This document shows, piece after piece, positions 16,739-25,967 of a stretch of DNA of 64,000 nucleotides. The number at the start of each line of letters is the position of its first letter. Within the stretch, counting starts at the first letter, position 1. The DNA is from Niallia sp. Man26 (GTDB lineage Bacteria; Bacillota; Bacilli; Bacillales; Cytobacillaceae), in NCBI RefSeq assembly GCF_022049065.2, contig NZ_CP095743.1, positions 2,557,001 to 2,621,000 of the forward strand, in the 5' to 3' direction. The notes beneath the pieces were generated by a model. That model had not been told where the DNA came from. It saw nothing but the letters and a program-made list of their open reading frames with translations, and did no database searches. The position numbers and the translations under genes are program-made.

Positions 16739-18427
16739 CTATCCATTATTCTTGACCTTTTGGGCTAATTTTAACAGCTCTTTTGCATGTTTTTTTGTCA
16801 AATCGGTAATTTCTGTTCCGGATATCATTCGGGCAATTTCTTTTACTTTATCTTGTTTTGCCAATGGAGTGACAGTCGTCGAAGTTCTTCCATCATGAAT
16901 GGCTTTAGCAATATAAAGATGGGTATCTGCCATGGCTGCCACTTGCGGCATATGGGATATGCAAAGCACCTGTGAACCTGCTGCAACTTTGGATATCTTT
17001 TCAGCAATCGCTTGTGCAACTCTACCGCTGACACCTGTATCCACTTCGTCAAAGATAATCGACGTCACGCCTTGATGCTTAGAAAAAATACTCTTTAATG
17101 CAAGCATCATTCTCGACAATTCACCGCCTGAAACAATTTTAGACAATGGCTTAAGCGGCTCGCCCGGATTTGTTGAAATATAAAACTCCACATCATCCAT
17201 ACCAGATTTAGTTACATTATCATCATCCGCATTAATTCTGACTTCAAACACTGTCTTTTCCATATACAGCTGTTTCAGTTCTTGATGAATGTCTTCTGTC
17301 AATCGGAGTGCAGCTTTTTTGCGAAGAGAACTAAGCTCATTTGCTTCTACTAACAAATCCTTTTTGATGCTTAATAATTCTTTTTCAAGCATATCAATAT
17401 GTGTTTCTTTATTTTGGAGTGTTTCGAGCTCCTCTTCAATTTTAGCGGCATATTCCAATATTTCGTCAACGGATTTTCCATATTTACGTTTTAGTGAATT
17501 TATCTCATTCAATCTGGATTCTATACTATTGAGCCGTTCAGGGTCATATTCAAGATAATCAAGACTGTTTCGAAGCCTGCTTGCAACATCCTCCAGTATG
17601 TAAAAACTGTTAGATACAGAATCTGCAATCTCTTTATACTCTGGATCAAGGCTTGCTGCTTCTTCCATATGCCCCATCACTTCACCAAGCCAGTCTAATC
17701 CCTTTTGTTCTCCCTTTAAGGCAGTATAGCTTGTTTGAATGCTTTCGAAGATTCTCTCAAAATTGCCGAGCTTTTTTCTTTCCTCCAGCAATTCTTCATC
17801 TTCATTCTTTTGCAGATTGGCATTAATAATTTCCTGATGCTGAAAGGTTAATAAATCCAAACGATGAGCCATCTGCTGTTCATTTTCAGTCAAGTTCATA
17901 AGCTTTTTTTGTGTTTGAGTATACGAACGGTATAATGCTTCATATTCCTTTAGCACAGGGGCGAGTTCTGTATGAGCATACGTATCCAGAAGCATGAGAT
18001 GTTTCGTTTCATCCATCAATTCCTGATGCTCATGCTGGCCATGGATATCAATAAGGCTTGAGCCGATTTCCCTCAATGTGGAAATCGTTATAAGCTTTCC
18101 GTTTATTCGGCAAACACTTTTGCCTGAAACGGAGATATCTCTTCTCAAGATAATGGTTCCTTCCTCGATATCTATTCCGAACTCTTCCATTTTCTGAAAG
18201 CAAGGATGGCCATTTTCAATATAAAAAAGCCCTTCTATTTCTGCCTTTTCTTCCCCATGGCGAACAAATTCAGCAGAACCCCTGCCGCCTACAAGCAAAT
18301 TTATCGCATCAATAATAATGGATTTCCCAGCACCTGTTTCCCCTGTTAGAACGGTCAATCCTTTTTGAAAGGAGACGGATAAGGATTCTATTATGGCAAA
18401 ATTTTTAATTGATAATTCATTAAGCAA
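16739..18427 (-). CDS. recN: DNA repair ATPase RecN
   Basis: RecN is an SMC-like ATPase recruited early to double-strand breaks. The 562-residue protein has the N-terminal Walker A GETGAGKSIIIDAINLLVGG, a long central coiled coil (about residues 150-370, rich in Glu, Lys and Leu), and the C-terminal ABC signature LSKIVSGGELSRMMLALK with Walker B SIIFDEVDTGVSG and the His-switch region CISHMPQVA. Length and motif order are normal. The start is ATG 18427. It lies 15 bp downstream of ahrC and is probably co-transcribed with it, as in other bacilli. I did not find a clear Bacillus LexA box near it. Confidence 0.97.
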   Translation of the reverse strand: MLNELSIKNFAIIESLSVSFQKGLTVLTGETGAGKSIIIDAINLLVGGRGSAEFVRHGEEKAEIEGLFYIENGHPCFQKMEEFGIDIEEGTIILRRDISVSGKSVCRINGKLITISTLREIGSSLIDIHGQHEHQELMDETKHLMLLDTYAHTELAPVLKEYEALYRSYTQTQKKLMNLTENEQQMAHRLDLLTFQHQEIINANLQKNEDEELLEERKKLGNFERIFESIQTSYTALKGEQKGLDWLGEVMGHMEEAASLDPEYKEIADSVSNSFYILEDVASRLRNSLDYLEYDPERLNSIESRLNEINSLKRKYGKSVDEILEYAAKIEEELETLQNKETHIDMLEKELLSIKKDLLVEANELSSLRKKAALRLTEDIHQELKQLYMEKTVFEVRINADDDNVTKSGMDDVEFYISTNPGEPLKPLSKIVSGGELSRMMLALKSIFSKHQGVTSIIFDEVDTGVSGRVAQAIAEKISKVAAGSQVLCISHMPQVAAMADTHLYIAKAIHDGRTSTTVTPLAKQDKVKEIARMISGTEITDLTKKHAKELLKLAQKVKNNG

Positions 18428-18442
18428 AATATGTCACCTCTT

Positions 18443-18892
18443 TTACAACATATCAAGAAAGCGGTCTGTAATCGTTTGTCCGTCTTCTGCAGTACGGCAA
18501 ATAATAAGACATGTGTCATCTCCACAAATGGTCCCTAAAATCTCATCCCAATCAAGGTTATCGATCAGCGCACCGATTGCTTGTGCATTGCCAGGAAGTG
18601 ATTTCAATACGAGCAAATTTCCTGCAGAATCAATTTTTACGAATGCATCCATTAGCGTTCTTTTTAGTTTCTGCAGCGGATTAAAGCGCTGGTCTGCCGG
18701 CAAGCTGTATTTGTAGCGGCCGTCCTGCAACGGCACCTTTACAAGATGAAGCTCCTTAATATCTCTTGAAACAGTTGCTTGTGTCACATTATAACCAGCA
18801 TTCTTCAGCTCATCTACAAGATCATCCTGTGTTTCTATTTCATTATTGGCAATAATATCTCTTATTTTTATATGCCTTTGGCCTTTATTCAT
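18443..18892 (-). CDS. ahrC: Arginine repressor/activator AhrC (ArgR)
   Basis: AhrC is a hexameric arginine sensor that represses arginine synthesis and activates its breakdown. The N-terminal winged helix (residues 1-70) begins [14 protein letters not shown] and includes the recognition segment [19 protein letters not shown]. The C-terminal domain binds arginine and oligomerises, with the conserved [14 protein letters not shown]. The open frame extends to 18967, but the ATG at 18892 with AAAGGA upstream gives 149 residues, the standard length. It precedes recN by 15 bp. Overlapping palindromes lie about 80-110 bp upstream and could be control sites, though they do not resemble a classic ARG box. 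Confidence 0.96.
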   Translation of the reverse strand: MNKGQRHIKIRDIIANNEIETQDDLVDELKNAGYNVTQATVSRDIKELHLVKVPLQDGRYKYSLPADQRFNPLQKLKRTLMDAFVKIDSAGNLLVLKSLPGNAQAIGALIDNLDWDEILGTICGDDTCLIICRTAEDGQTITDRFLDML

Positions 18893-18973
18893 ATCTATCA
18901 TTCCTTTATGGACAATTTGTCCACTTTTTTTAGAGTTGTGATTTAAAAAGTTTTTAGTTAAGTACATTTTTTT

Positions 18974-19000
18974 GTCTGCATTATGCAGACTTTAAAGTCT
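18974..19000. repeat. Two overlapping perfect palindromes upstream of ahrC
   Basis: GTCTGCATTATGCAGAC (18974-18990, 7 bp arms) overlaps AGACTTTAAAGTCT (18987-19000, 7 bp arms). They share AGAC, so only one can form a cruciform or hairpin at a time. They lie in the leader or promoter of ahrC-recN. Confidence 0.5.
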
Positions 19001-19101
19001 ATACTCCTATATTTCGCCATCGTTTGACAAAAACCTTCTTAATCCTTGTATATTCATTGTATCTTTATTCTATAATTTGTATGTATTCTTTTGCAATCCA
19101 A

Positions 19102-19129
19102 AAAGGAATAAGTGTGAACTTATTCCTTT
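19102..19129 (-). terminator. Terminator after tlyA
   Basis: AAAGGAATAAG and CTTATTCCTTT form a perfect 11 bp stem with a 6-base loop, followed on the minus strand by TT. It lies about 20 bp past the tlyA stop and separates it from ahrC. Confidence 0.75.
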
Positions 19130-19148
19130 CAGAAGAGTCCCTATTAAC

Positions 19149-19970
19149 TTACTGCTTTGCTTTTTTCAGTTCCTCATGTGCAGAATCTACGACTTCTTTT
19201 ATGTGGATTTGTGCATCTGTTCCGTCTTGATTTTCAGACCAATATAAATGGAGAAGGAATTCAATGTTCCCATCTCCGCCTGTTATCGGTGAAAAGGACA
19301 GGTTTTTGATTTGATAGCCTTCCTTCTTCGAAAACTCAATAATCGTTTCGAGTACATCCATATGAACCTTTTTATCGCGGACAATTCCCTTTTTGCCGAC
19401 TTGCTCTCTGCCTGCCTCAAACTGCGGCTTAACTAATGCAATAATATCACTGCCAGAAACCAGCAAGGTTTTCAACACAGGAAGAATCAGCTTTAAAGAA
19501 ATGAAAGAAACATCGATGGATGCAAAATTCGGCATTTCTCCTTCTAAATCTGCAGGAGTAACATAACGGAAGTTAGTGCGCTCCATTACAACTACTCTTT
19601 CATCTTGTCTAAGCTTCCAGGCAAGCTGGTTATAGCCCACATCAAGTGCATAGGACATTTTCGCACCATTTTGTAAGGCGCAATCTGTAAAACCACCTGT
19701 TGACGCGCCTATATCGAGCAAAACTTTGTCTTGAGCTGTTAAATCAAAGACTTCCAGTGCTTTTTCCAGCTTCAAGCCGCCGCGGCTCACATATTTCAGT
19801 GTTTTTCCTTTGACAGTAAGCTTGGATTCTGCCGGGATTTTTTCGCCCGGCTTATCCAGTCTCTCCTCATCACAATACACAATTCCTGCCATGATGGCTC
19901 TCTTTGCTTTTTCTCTCGTTTCAAATAATCCTTGCTCGACTAATAAAACATCAATGCGTTCTTTCTTCAT
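19149..19970 (-). CDS. yqxC: TlyA-family rRNA 2'-O-methyltransferase (YqxC)
   Basis: The 273-residue protein joins an N-terminal S4 RNA-binding domain (ERIDVLLVEQGLFETREKAKRAIMAG) to an FtsJ-like SAM methyltransferase. The SAM site reads LLDIGASTGGFTDCALQNGA and the FtsJ core continues with VSFISLKLILP and LVKPQFEAG. Mycobacterial TlyA 2'-O-methylates cytidines in 16S and 23S rRNA; the Bacillus homologue is assumed to do similar work, and haemolysin annotations in databases are historical. It starts 7 bp after the dxs stop with a weak ribosome site, which suggests translational coupling. A terminator follows. Confidence 0.92.
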   Translation of the reverse strand: MKKERIDVLLVEQGLFETREKAKRAIMAGIVYCDEERLDKPGEKIPAESKLTVKGKTLKYVSRGGLKLEKALEVFDLTAQDKVLLDIGASTGGFTDCALQNGAKMSYALDVGYNQLAWKLRQDERVVVMERTNFRYVTPADLEGEMPNFASIDVSFISLKLILPVLKTLLVSGSDIIALVKPQFEAGREQVGKKGIVRDKKVHMDVLETIIEFSKKEGYQIKNLSFSPITGGDGNIEFLLHLYWSENQDGTDAQIHIKEVVDSAHEELKKAKQ

Positions 19971-19977
19971 CTATTAT

Positions 19978-21870
19978 CTAAGCCCTTTTTTGTTTTTTTC
20001 TCGCAATCGAGTTAATTCTTTTAACCGCTTCTTCTGTTGTTAAGTGAATTTCTGCCAACAAGGAATCAACATCTCCATGCTCTATAAATTGATCAGGAAT
20101 TCCCATTCTGTCAATAACAGTAGACCCAAAGCCAGCTCCTTGTGCATATTCAAGAACATAGCTGCCAAAACCGCCTTGCAATACTGCTTCTTCTATTGTT
20201 AATATTGGCATTTGGAGTTTGAACAATTCATTTAGCATCTGCTCATCCAATGGCTTGATAAATCTTGCATTAATGACTTTAACAGATGTTCCTTGCTTTT
20301 CAAGAATTTCAGCAGCTTTCATCGCCATTCCGATTGTTGTACCGAATGTCAAAATAGCTGCATCTGTGCCTTCTCTCAGCACTTCCCAAGTTCCAATTGG
20401 AATTGACTGTAATGTTTCGTCCATCGGAACACCAAGCCCGTTACCTCGAGGGAATCTCATTGCAATCGGTCCATCATTGTAGCTAAGCGCTGTATGAACC
20501 ATATGCTGACCTTCGTTCTCGTCTTTCGGCATCATTATTACTAAATTCGGCATATGGCGAAGGAAGGAAATGTCATACACACCTTGATGTGTCTCTCCGT
20601 CTGCACCTACAAGTCCTGAGCGGTCAATACCAATAAAGACGTTCAGATTTTGTCTGCATACATCGTGAAGCATCTGGTCATATGCTCTTTGCAGAAAAGT
20701 AGAATAAATCGCCAAAAACGGCTTCATGTTTTGGGTTGCAAGCCCTGCTGCAAGTGTAACTGCATGCTGTTCTGCAATTCCCACATCTAGCATTCTGTCC
20801 GGAAACTCTTGCGCAAAGGCTTCAAGTTTAGACCCAACAGGCATGGCAGGCGTAATGGCGACAATTCTTTCATCCTGTCTAGCAAGCTTAAGCACCGTAT
20901 CACTGACAAGTTTGCTCCATGCTGGGGCAGTATTGGCAGGCTTCACTAGAGCACCTGTCTCAATTTTATATGGACCTGTTCCATGCCATGTGCCGACCTT
21001 ATCCTTCTCAGCAGGTGAAAAGCCTTTGCCTTTTTTCGTCAATACATGCAAAAGGACCGGGCCTTCCGTTTTCTTTGCATAATTCAAATGTTCCATTAAA
21101 TCTTCATAGTTATGGCCGTCGACCGGACCTAGGTATGTGAAGCCAAGCTCTTCAAAGAACACACCAGAAACAAGCAGATATTTTAGACTGTCTTTAATTC
21201 TTTCTGCTGTCGCTGCCAGCTTCCCGCCAACTGCGGGGATTTTTTTCATGAGCATTTCCAGTTCATCTTTCGCCCATTGATATTTACCGGCTGTCCGCAG
21301 TCTTCCAAGCACATGATGCAATGCTCCAACATTTGGTGCAATGCTCATTTCATTGTCGTTAAGAATCACAATCATATTAGTTTTCTCATCGCCAATATGG
21401 TTTAAAGCTTCTAACGCCATTCCGCCTGTTAAAGCACCATCACCAATGATTGGCACAACATAAGAGTCTTCCTTCTTCAAATCACGAGCAACTGCCATAC
21501 CCATTGCCGCTGATAAAGAGGTAGAGCTGTGACCAGTTTCCCAAACATCATGCTCGCTTTCATTCATTTTTGGAAATCCTGATAACCCTTTATATTGTCT
21601 GAGCGTATCAAAATCCTTCGCTCTGCCTGTCAAGATTTTATGCACATATGCTTGATGTCCTACATCCCAAATAAACTTGTCTTTCGGGCTATCAAAACAT
21701 TTATGCAATGCGATTGTCAACTCGACTACACCTAAATTCGGACCGAGATGTCCGCCCTTATCCGACAGTTTATTTATTAAAAAATGACGAACCTCTTCAC
21801 TCAACTTCTCAAGTTCTTCGATCGATAGGTCTTTGAGAAAGGCTGGATTCTTTATTGACGATAAATCCAT
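19978..21870 (-). CDS. dxs: 1-deoxy-D-xylulose-5-phosphate synthase
   Basis: Dxs condenses pyruvate and glyceraldehyde-3-phosphate, the first step of the MEP isoprenoid pathway. The ThDP motif starts at [19 protein letters not shown] and ends in [22 protein letters not shown]-type substrate contacts ([15 protein letters not shown]), [28 protein letters not shown] and [15 protein letters not shown] are all present. The frame opens at TTG 21894, but ATG 21870 (MDLSSIKNP) matches the family N-terminus, has GGAAAGAGAG upstream, and gives 630 residues. It is followed at 7 bp by tlyA and preceded by a 416 bp non-coding gap, so it may have its own promoter apart from ispA. Confidence 0.97.
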   Translation of the reverse strand: MDLSSIKNPAFLKDLSIEELEKLSEEVRHFLINKLSDKGGHLGPNLGVVELTIALHKCFDSPKDKFIWDVGHQAYVHKILTGRAKDFDTLRQYKGLSGFPKMNESEHDVWETGHSSTSLSAAMGMAVARDLKKEDSYVVPIIGDGALTGGMALEALNHIGDEKTNMIVILNDNEMSIAPNVGALHHVLGRLRTAGKYQWAKDELEMLMKKIPAVGGKLAATAERIKDSLKYLLVSGVFFEELGFTYLGPVDGHNYEDLMEHLNYAKKTEGPVLLHVLTKKGKGFSPAEKDKVGTWHGTGPYKIETGALVKPANTAPAWSKLVSDTVLKLARQDERIVAITPAMPVGSKLEAFAQEFPDRMLDVGIAEQHAVTLAAGLATQNMKPFLAIYSTFLQRAYDQMLHDVCRQNLNVFIGIDRSGLVGADGETHQGVYDISFLRHMPNLVIMMPKDENEGQHMVHTALSYNDGPIAMRFPRGNGLGVPMDETLQSIPIGTWEVLREGTDAAILTFGTTIGMAMKAAEILEKQGTSVKVINARFIKPLDEQMLNELFKLQMPILTIEEAVLQGGFGSYVLEYAQGAGFGSTVIDRMGIPDQFIEHGDVDSLLAEIHLTTEEAVKRINSIARKKQKRA

Positions 21871-22286
21871 CGTTAACAACTCTCTTTCCTTCAATTTAAA
21901 CCTTATATAAAAAACCGTGTTTATTTCCTTTTTTATAAATAAATTAAAATTATGTATGCTTTATTATCATCTAACCTTTATTATTAGCTATACATATTAA
22001 ATATGTATTATACCATTCAAACATCCTTAATAGGAAGTAATTCTATATAGTTCTTACTAAGTGGTAAATATATATTAAAAAAGAAAACTTAAATCCGAAC
22101 ACCTTTTTCACATAAAAAGTACCATTCATGTTTATTTTAACATAAAGCTCCTAAAAATAACCGCTAACACAAAGTGATAACGGTCGTATTTACGTATATT
22201 CTTTACGTAGCAGGGTTAACTTGTCCTTAAAAAAGAAGTGTCTTTTCCCAAATATACCCTAATTCAATTATTAGTTAAACATGTTT
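21871..22286. other. Non-coding gap between ispA and dxs
   Basis: This AT-rich stretch of about 416 bp has no plausible gene. An imperfect inverted repeat (CCGCTAACAC, GTGATAACGG, 8 of 10 pairing) lies at about 22161-22183 and two copies of TACGTA flank it downstream. I found no clear terminator for ispA nor a close-to-consensus promoter for dxs, though one of the two is expected. Confidence 0.5.
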
Positions 22287-23174
22287 TTAGCTGTTACGAT
22301 TACCGACTAAATCTGTCATTTCCTCCAACAGTTTAGTTTCCAGCGATAAACCGGCGAGCTTTTCCTTAGCAGCAGCAATATGATAAGCGAGCTCTTTTTT
22401 TGCCCCGTCCATTGTCAGGAGAGCGGGATATGTACTCTTATGATTATCTTCATCACTTCCAAGAGGCTTGCCGATCAGTTCTTCATCGCCCTCTACATCT
22501 AAAATATCATCTCTGATTTGGAAGGCTAGACCTAAGTGATAAGCAAAAGCTGTTAAAAGCTCAATCTGCTCGCTTTTTGCGTCTGCAAGATGAGCGCCGA
22601 CTAAGACACTTGCCTCGAGCATTTTGCCTGTTTTATGGACATGGATATATTCAAGATCTTGTTTAGAAAGCTGTTTTCCTTCCCCTTCAATATCGCCGAC
22701 TTGACCGCCGACCATACCTTCAGCACCTGCAGCCTTCGCAATAATTTCCAGCACTTTAATTTTTTTATCTGCGTCAGTGTCTTTCATGCTTGTTACAAGC
22801 TGAAAGCTGTATGTAAGTAAGGCGTCTCCTGCAAGAATGGCAATAGCTTCACCATAGACTTTATGGTTAGTAGGAATACCTCTTCGCAAATCATCATCAT
22901 CCATGCTTGGCAGATCATCATGAATCAATGAATATGTATGTATCATTTCAATTGCCGCAGCGGGTATAAGTCCAGATTCGGGATCTTTCCCAAAAGCCGC
23001 CATTGTGGCGAAAGTGAGCAACGGGCGGATGCGCTTGCCGCCGGCAGAAAGAGAATAGTGCATGGAATCTAGAATAACTTCCGGGGCTGCCAGTTGTGAA
23101 ACGCTGTCTTTTAATTGCTGTTCAACTAGTTTTTTATATTTTTCTGTAAAAGCTGCTAAAGAAAGTCCGGACAA
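22287..23174 (-). CDS. ispA: Farnesyl diphosphate synthase
   Basis: IspA builds geranyl and farnesyl diphosphate from IPP and DMAPP, feeding undecaprenyl, menaquinone and other prenyl products. The first Asp-rich motif is DDLPSMDDDDLRRG and the second DDILDVEGD; GGKRIRPLL binds the diphosphate. The 295-residue length is normal. The start is a TTG at 23174 with GAGGAGG nine bases upstream. The xseB stop lies just 4 bp upstream, so xseA, xseB and ispA form one unit. The short-chain (C15) product is inferred from family position; the residues just before the first DDxxD are compatible with it. Confidence 0.95.
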   Translation of the reverse strand: MSGLSLAAFTEKYKKLVEQQLKDSVSQLAAPEVILDSMHYSLSAGGKRIRPLLTFATMAAFGKDPESGLIPAAAIEMIHTYSLIHDDLPSMDDDDLRRGIPTNHKVYGEAIAILAGDALLTYSFQLVTSMKDTDADKKIKVLEIIAKAAGAEGMVGGQVGDIEGEGKQLSKQDLEYIHVHKTGKMLEASVLVGAHLADAKSEQIELLTAFAYHLGLAFQIRDDILDVEGDEELIGKPLGSDEDNHKSTYPALLTMDGAKKELAYHIAAAKEKLAGLSLETKLLEEMTDLVGNRNS

Positions 23175-23178
23175 GCGC

Positions 23179-23412
23179 TTATTCCTCCTCGCCTATGGAA
23201 AATGCTTCTTTTTGTCCATTATCGAGGACAACTTCTGCAAGCTGTTCTTCCACATTTTTTAGTTTATCATGACAAAACTTCGATAGTTCCATCCCTCTTT
23301 TGTAAGTATTGATTGCTTCCTCAAGAGGCACATCGCCTTCCTCAAGCTTTTCCACAATCTTTTCTAGCTCTTCCATCGCTTCTTCAAAGGATAAGCCGGT
23401 TATTTTAGACAT
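23179..23412 (-). CDS. xseB: Exodeoxyribonuclease VII small subunit
   Basis: XseB is the 77-residue partner of XseA in exonuclease VII, which degrades single-stranded DNA from either end. The helical hairpin [33 protein letters not shown] (quoted in parts: [17 protein letters not shown] and [15 protein letters not shown]) is characteristic. The C-terminus is acidic (FSIGEEE). It starts 6 bp after the xseA stop and ends 4 bp before ispA. Confidence 0.95.
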   Translation of the reverse strand: MSKITGLSFEEAMEELEKIVEKLEEGDVPLEEAINTYKRGMELSKFCHDKLKNVEEQLAEVVLDNGQKEAFSIGEEE

Positions 23413-23418
23413 ATTTAT

Positions 23419-24762
23419 TCACTCCTTAATAGATGTCACTTGAGCTTTTACTGTTCCATCCGAAAGCCGCAGTTCTATTTTTTCATTTTCGGTTACTTGT
23501 TTTATGCTGGAAATTAATTTCCCTTCAGTTGAATAAGCAAGATTATAGCCTCTTTCCATGATTTTCAATGGACTCAATGCATCCATTTTGCCAATGATGG
23601 AATGAAACATCTGTGCTTTGTTCTGGTATATTAAACTCATATTTCGAACAAGGTTTTTTTCTAGGCTGATTCGGTCCTTTTCTGCAAGACTCAGCAGCTC
23701 TTGTGGATGACGTCTGAGAAGGCGGCGTGCCAGAACTTCCTGCTTCTCTTCATTTGATGCAAGCAGCTTTTTAATATTGCGCTGCAATAATTCATTTTGC
23801 CTATCCAATTGTTCCATCTTTTGGTCAAGGAGTAGCTTTGGATAACGAAAGGCATATGATTTTTCCATCTTTCCGAGTCTGTGCTTTTCCTTGTCGACCC
23901 TTTCTTTCATTCCGCGAATGAGCCTTGCCTTACGGGTCAGCACTCTTTCCATAAGCTCTTCCATATGCGGTGCTGCCATTTCGGCTGCTCCAGTTGGCGT
24001 TGGAGCTCTCAAATCTGCAACAAAGTCAGCGATCGTGAAGTCTGTTTCATGCCCTACAGCAGATATAATCGGAACTTTCGATGCAAATATAGCATTAGCA
24101 ACAGCTTCTTCATTAAATGCCCAAAGCTCCTCAATCGAACCGCCGCCTCTTCCGACAATCAATACATCAATGGATGGGCCCGTTAGATTGTTAGCTTTTT
24201 CAATTGCTTTTACAATAGAAGATGCTGCTGCCTCTCCTTGAACTAGTGCAGGAAAAATGATGATTTTAGCGATTGGATAACGCCTTTTGATGGTGATGAG
24301 TATATCTCTGATGGCTGCACCTGTAGGAGAAGTGATAATCCCGATTGTATCAGGATATTTTGGGATTGCTTGTTTATATGTAGGAGAAAACAGTCCACTT
24401 GCCTCCAATTTTTTCTTTAGCTGTTCATATGCCAAATACAAGTCGCCGACACCGTCTGGCCTCATTTCTTGCACATACATTTGGTATTGACCGCTTTGCT
24501 CATATACGGTAACAGATGCCTTTACAAGTACCTTCATGCCGTTTTCAGGCTTGAATTTCATGCCTTGTGCGTTTCTTGAAAACATAACGGCAAGAATTCT
24601 TGCTTTATCATCCTTTAATGTAAAGTACATATGCCCGCTGCTATGCTGTTTGAAATTGGATATTTCTCCTTTGACATGGACATGTTGCAAATGGGGATCT
24701 GCATCAAATTTTCTTTTTATGTATTTTGTTAATGCTTGTATTGTTAAATATCTATTTTCCAT
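23419..24762 (-). CDS. xseA: Exodeoxyribonuclease VII large subunit
   Basis: XseA is the catalytic subunit of exonuclease VII. The N-terminal OB-fold (YLTIQALTKYIKRKFDADP, VHVKGEISNFKQHSSGHMYF) is followed by the nuclease domain with GIITSPTGAAIRDIL, DVLIVGRGGGSIEELWAFNEE and SAVGHETDFTIADFVADLRAPTP (given here in family-standard blocks: SAVGHETDF and VADLRAPTP), then a long coiled coil and a C-terminal segment beginning LSPLKIMERGYNLA. The 447 residues are full length. In B. subtilis folD sits between nusB and xseA; here only 113 bp separate them and folD is absent. Confidence 0.96.
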   Translation of the reverse strand: MENRYLTIQALTKYIKRKFDADPHLQHVHVKGEISNFKQHSSGHMYFTLKDDKARILAVMFSRNAQGMKFKPENGMKVLVKASVTVYEQSGQYQMYVQEMRPDGVGDLYLAYEQLKKKLEASGLFSPTYKQAIPKYPDTIGIITSPTGAAIRDILITIKRRYPIAKIIIFPALVQGEAAASSIVKAIEKANNLTGPSIDVLIVGRGGGSIEELWAFNEEAVANAIFASKVPIISAVGHETDFTIADFVADLRAPTPTGAAEMAAPHMEELMERVLTRKARLIRGMKERVDKEKHRLGKMEKSYAFRYPKLLLDQKMEQLDRQNELLQRNIKKLLASNEEKQEVLARRLLRRHPQELLSLAEKDRISLEKNLVRNMSLIYQNKAQMFHSIIGKMDALSPLKIMERGYNLAYSTEGKLISSIKQVTENEKIELRLSDGTVKAQVTSIKE

Positions 24763-24875
24763 TATATAACGCTCCTATACAGGATAAAAGGGAATGGCAG
24801 AAGTCCTGCTTTTCCCTTTCGAATGACGAGTAAGCCCTATTTGGCATGCACTCTTTTATTCCCTTTAGTCAAGCC

Positions 24876-25265
24876 TTACAAACTGTTTTTAATTTTAGAA
24901 AGGATGCCATTAACAAACTTGCTTGATTTATCATCACCATATGCTTTTGCAATTTCTACCGCTTCATCAATTACTACATTTTGCGGCACTTCCTCTGTAT
25001 TGTAAACAAGTTCATAAACAGCTATGCGAAGCAGATTTCTGTCGACATTGGCAATTCTTTCAATCGTCCAGTTTTCCAAGTGCTTCTTAATATGCTCGTC
25101 AATAGATAACTGGTTGTCCAGCACACCATTCACCAGTGCAGACAAATAGGCATCCGGCTTTTCTCCGTCTAATGCATGGATGATTGCCTCATTTTTGTCT
25201 ATATCGCTCAGGTCAATTTGAAATAATGCTTGAAGCGCCTTTTCTCTTGCCGTTCTTCTTTTCAT
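24876..25265 (-). CDS. nusB: Transcription antitermination factor NusB
   Basis: NusB binds boxA RNA with NusE (S10) in rRNA antitermination. The 129-residue all-helical protein shows RRTAREKALQALFQIDLSD at the N-terminus (Arg-rich RNA-contact face), an NVDRNLLRIAVYELVY segment, and the conserved VVIDEAVEIAKAYGDDKSSKFVNGIL near the end (in parts: VVIDEAVEIAKAYG and SSKFVNGIL). It lies downstream of the long hairpin that closes the accBC-yqhY unit, so it likely has a separate promoter in 25266-25452, which I could not place with confidence. It precedes xseA by 113 bp. Confidence 0.95.
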   Translation of the reverse strand: MKRRTAREKALQALFQIDLSDIDKNEAIIHALDGEKPDAYLSALVNGVLDNQLSIDEHIKKHLENWTIERIANVDRNLLRIAVYELVYNTEEVPQNVVIDEAVEIAKAYGDDKSSKFVNGILSKIKNSL

Positions 25266-25452
25266 TTCCTTTATGCTCCTTTAAACACTTGCATGTAATT
25301 TGCATGCTTGTCATGTTTTTCTCTAAAAAATCCTGTCATGGACTCTTATTTTTATACTATTTGATCTCATTCATGCTATTTTTGCAAACATTGCTAAAAA
25401 GATAATAGCATATATAGCTTGAAACTGCTATTCACGAATGAATCAGACAAAG

Positions 25453-25548
25453 AAAAAAGCTGCCATGGATAGCTACTTCTCTACACATAGTTTGGAACGC
25501 TAAATGTATAGAAAGTTAAGCATATCCTAATAGCAGCTTATTTTTTTA
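25453..25548. repeat. Long imperfect hairpin after yqhY, terminator-like in both directions
   Basis: AAGCTGC (25457-25463) pairs with GCAGCTT (25533-25539). Inside it GGATA pairs with TATCC, and GCTACTTCTCTACACAT pairs with ATGTATAGAAAGTTAAGC with few mismatches, leaving a loop of about 15 bases. Outer A- and T-runs extend the pairing and give a T-tail on both strands. The yqhY stop codon lies at its edge. At nearly 96 bases it is far longer than the other terminators here. Confidence 0.7.
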
Positions 25549-25953
25549 CATCTCTTGCTGTGTTTCTGTATCTTGCTTAGCATTCTCAAACTGAACGCCA
25601 ACCACATGTATATTTATTTCTTCAGCCACTAACGCCGTCATATTGATCAGTGTTTGGCGAATATTATCTTGTATTTGCTGTGCCACTTGCGGGATGGAAA
25701 CGCCAAAATTCATGACACAATAAACATCCACCTTGATACCTTCATCTGCAAGTTCTACCTTAACTCCTTTGTTGTGCAGCTTTTTCCCAAGCTTTTCTAC
25801 AACACCAGAGGCAAAGTTTCCTCTCATTTGGGCTACGCCCTCCACTTCAGATGCGGCAATTCCAGCGATTACTTCTATGACTTCAGGGGCAATTTCAACT
25901 TTTCCTAAGCCGTTAAAATCCTGGTTCATATCTAAAATAGTTGATTCGCTCAT
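25546..25953 (-). CDS. yqhY: Asp23/Gls24 family protein YqhY
   Basis: A 135-residue Asp23-family protein: GKVEIAPEVIEVIAGIAASEVEGVAQM is the signature (in parts GKVEIAPEVIEVIAGIAA and EVEGVAQM), followed by VKVELADEGIKVDVYCVMNFG and VNIHV-type strands (EINIHVVGVQFE). In B. subtilis loss of YqhY leads to suppressor mutations in acetyl-CoA carboxylase genes, so it is linked to malonyl-CoA control; the mechanism is not known. It starts 14 bp downstream of accC, in the same transcript, which supports that link. No signal peptide or membrane segment is present. Confidence 0.93.
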   Translation of the reverse strand: MSESTILDMNQDFNGLGKVEIAPEVIEVIAGIAASEVEGVAQMRGNFASGVVEKLGKKLHNKGVKVELADEGIKVDVYCVMNFGVSIPQVAQQIQDNIRQTLINMTALVAEEINIHVVGVQFENAKQDTETQQEM

Positions 25954-25967
25954 ATTGGTTCCTCCCT

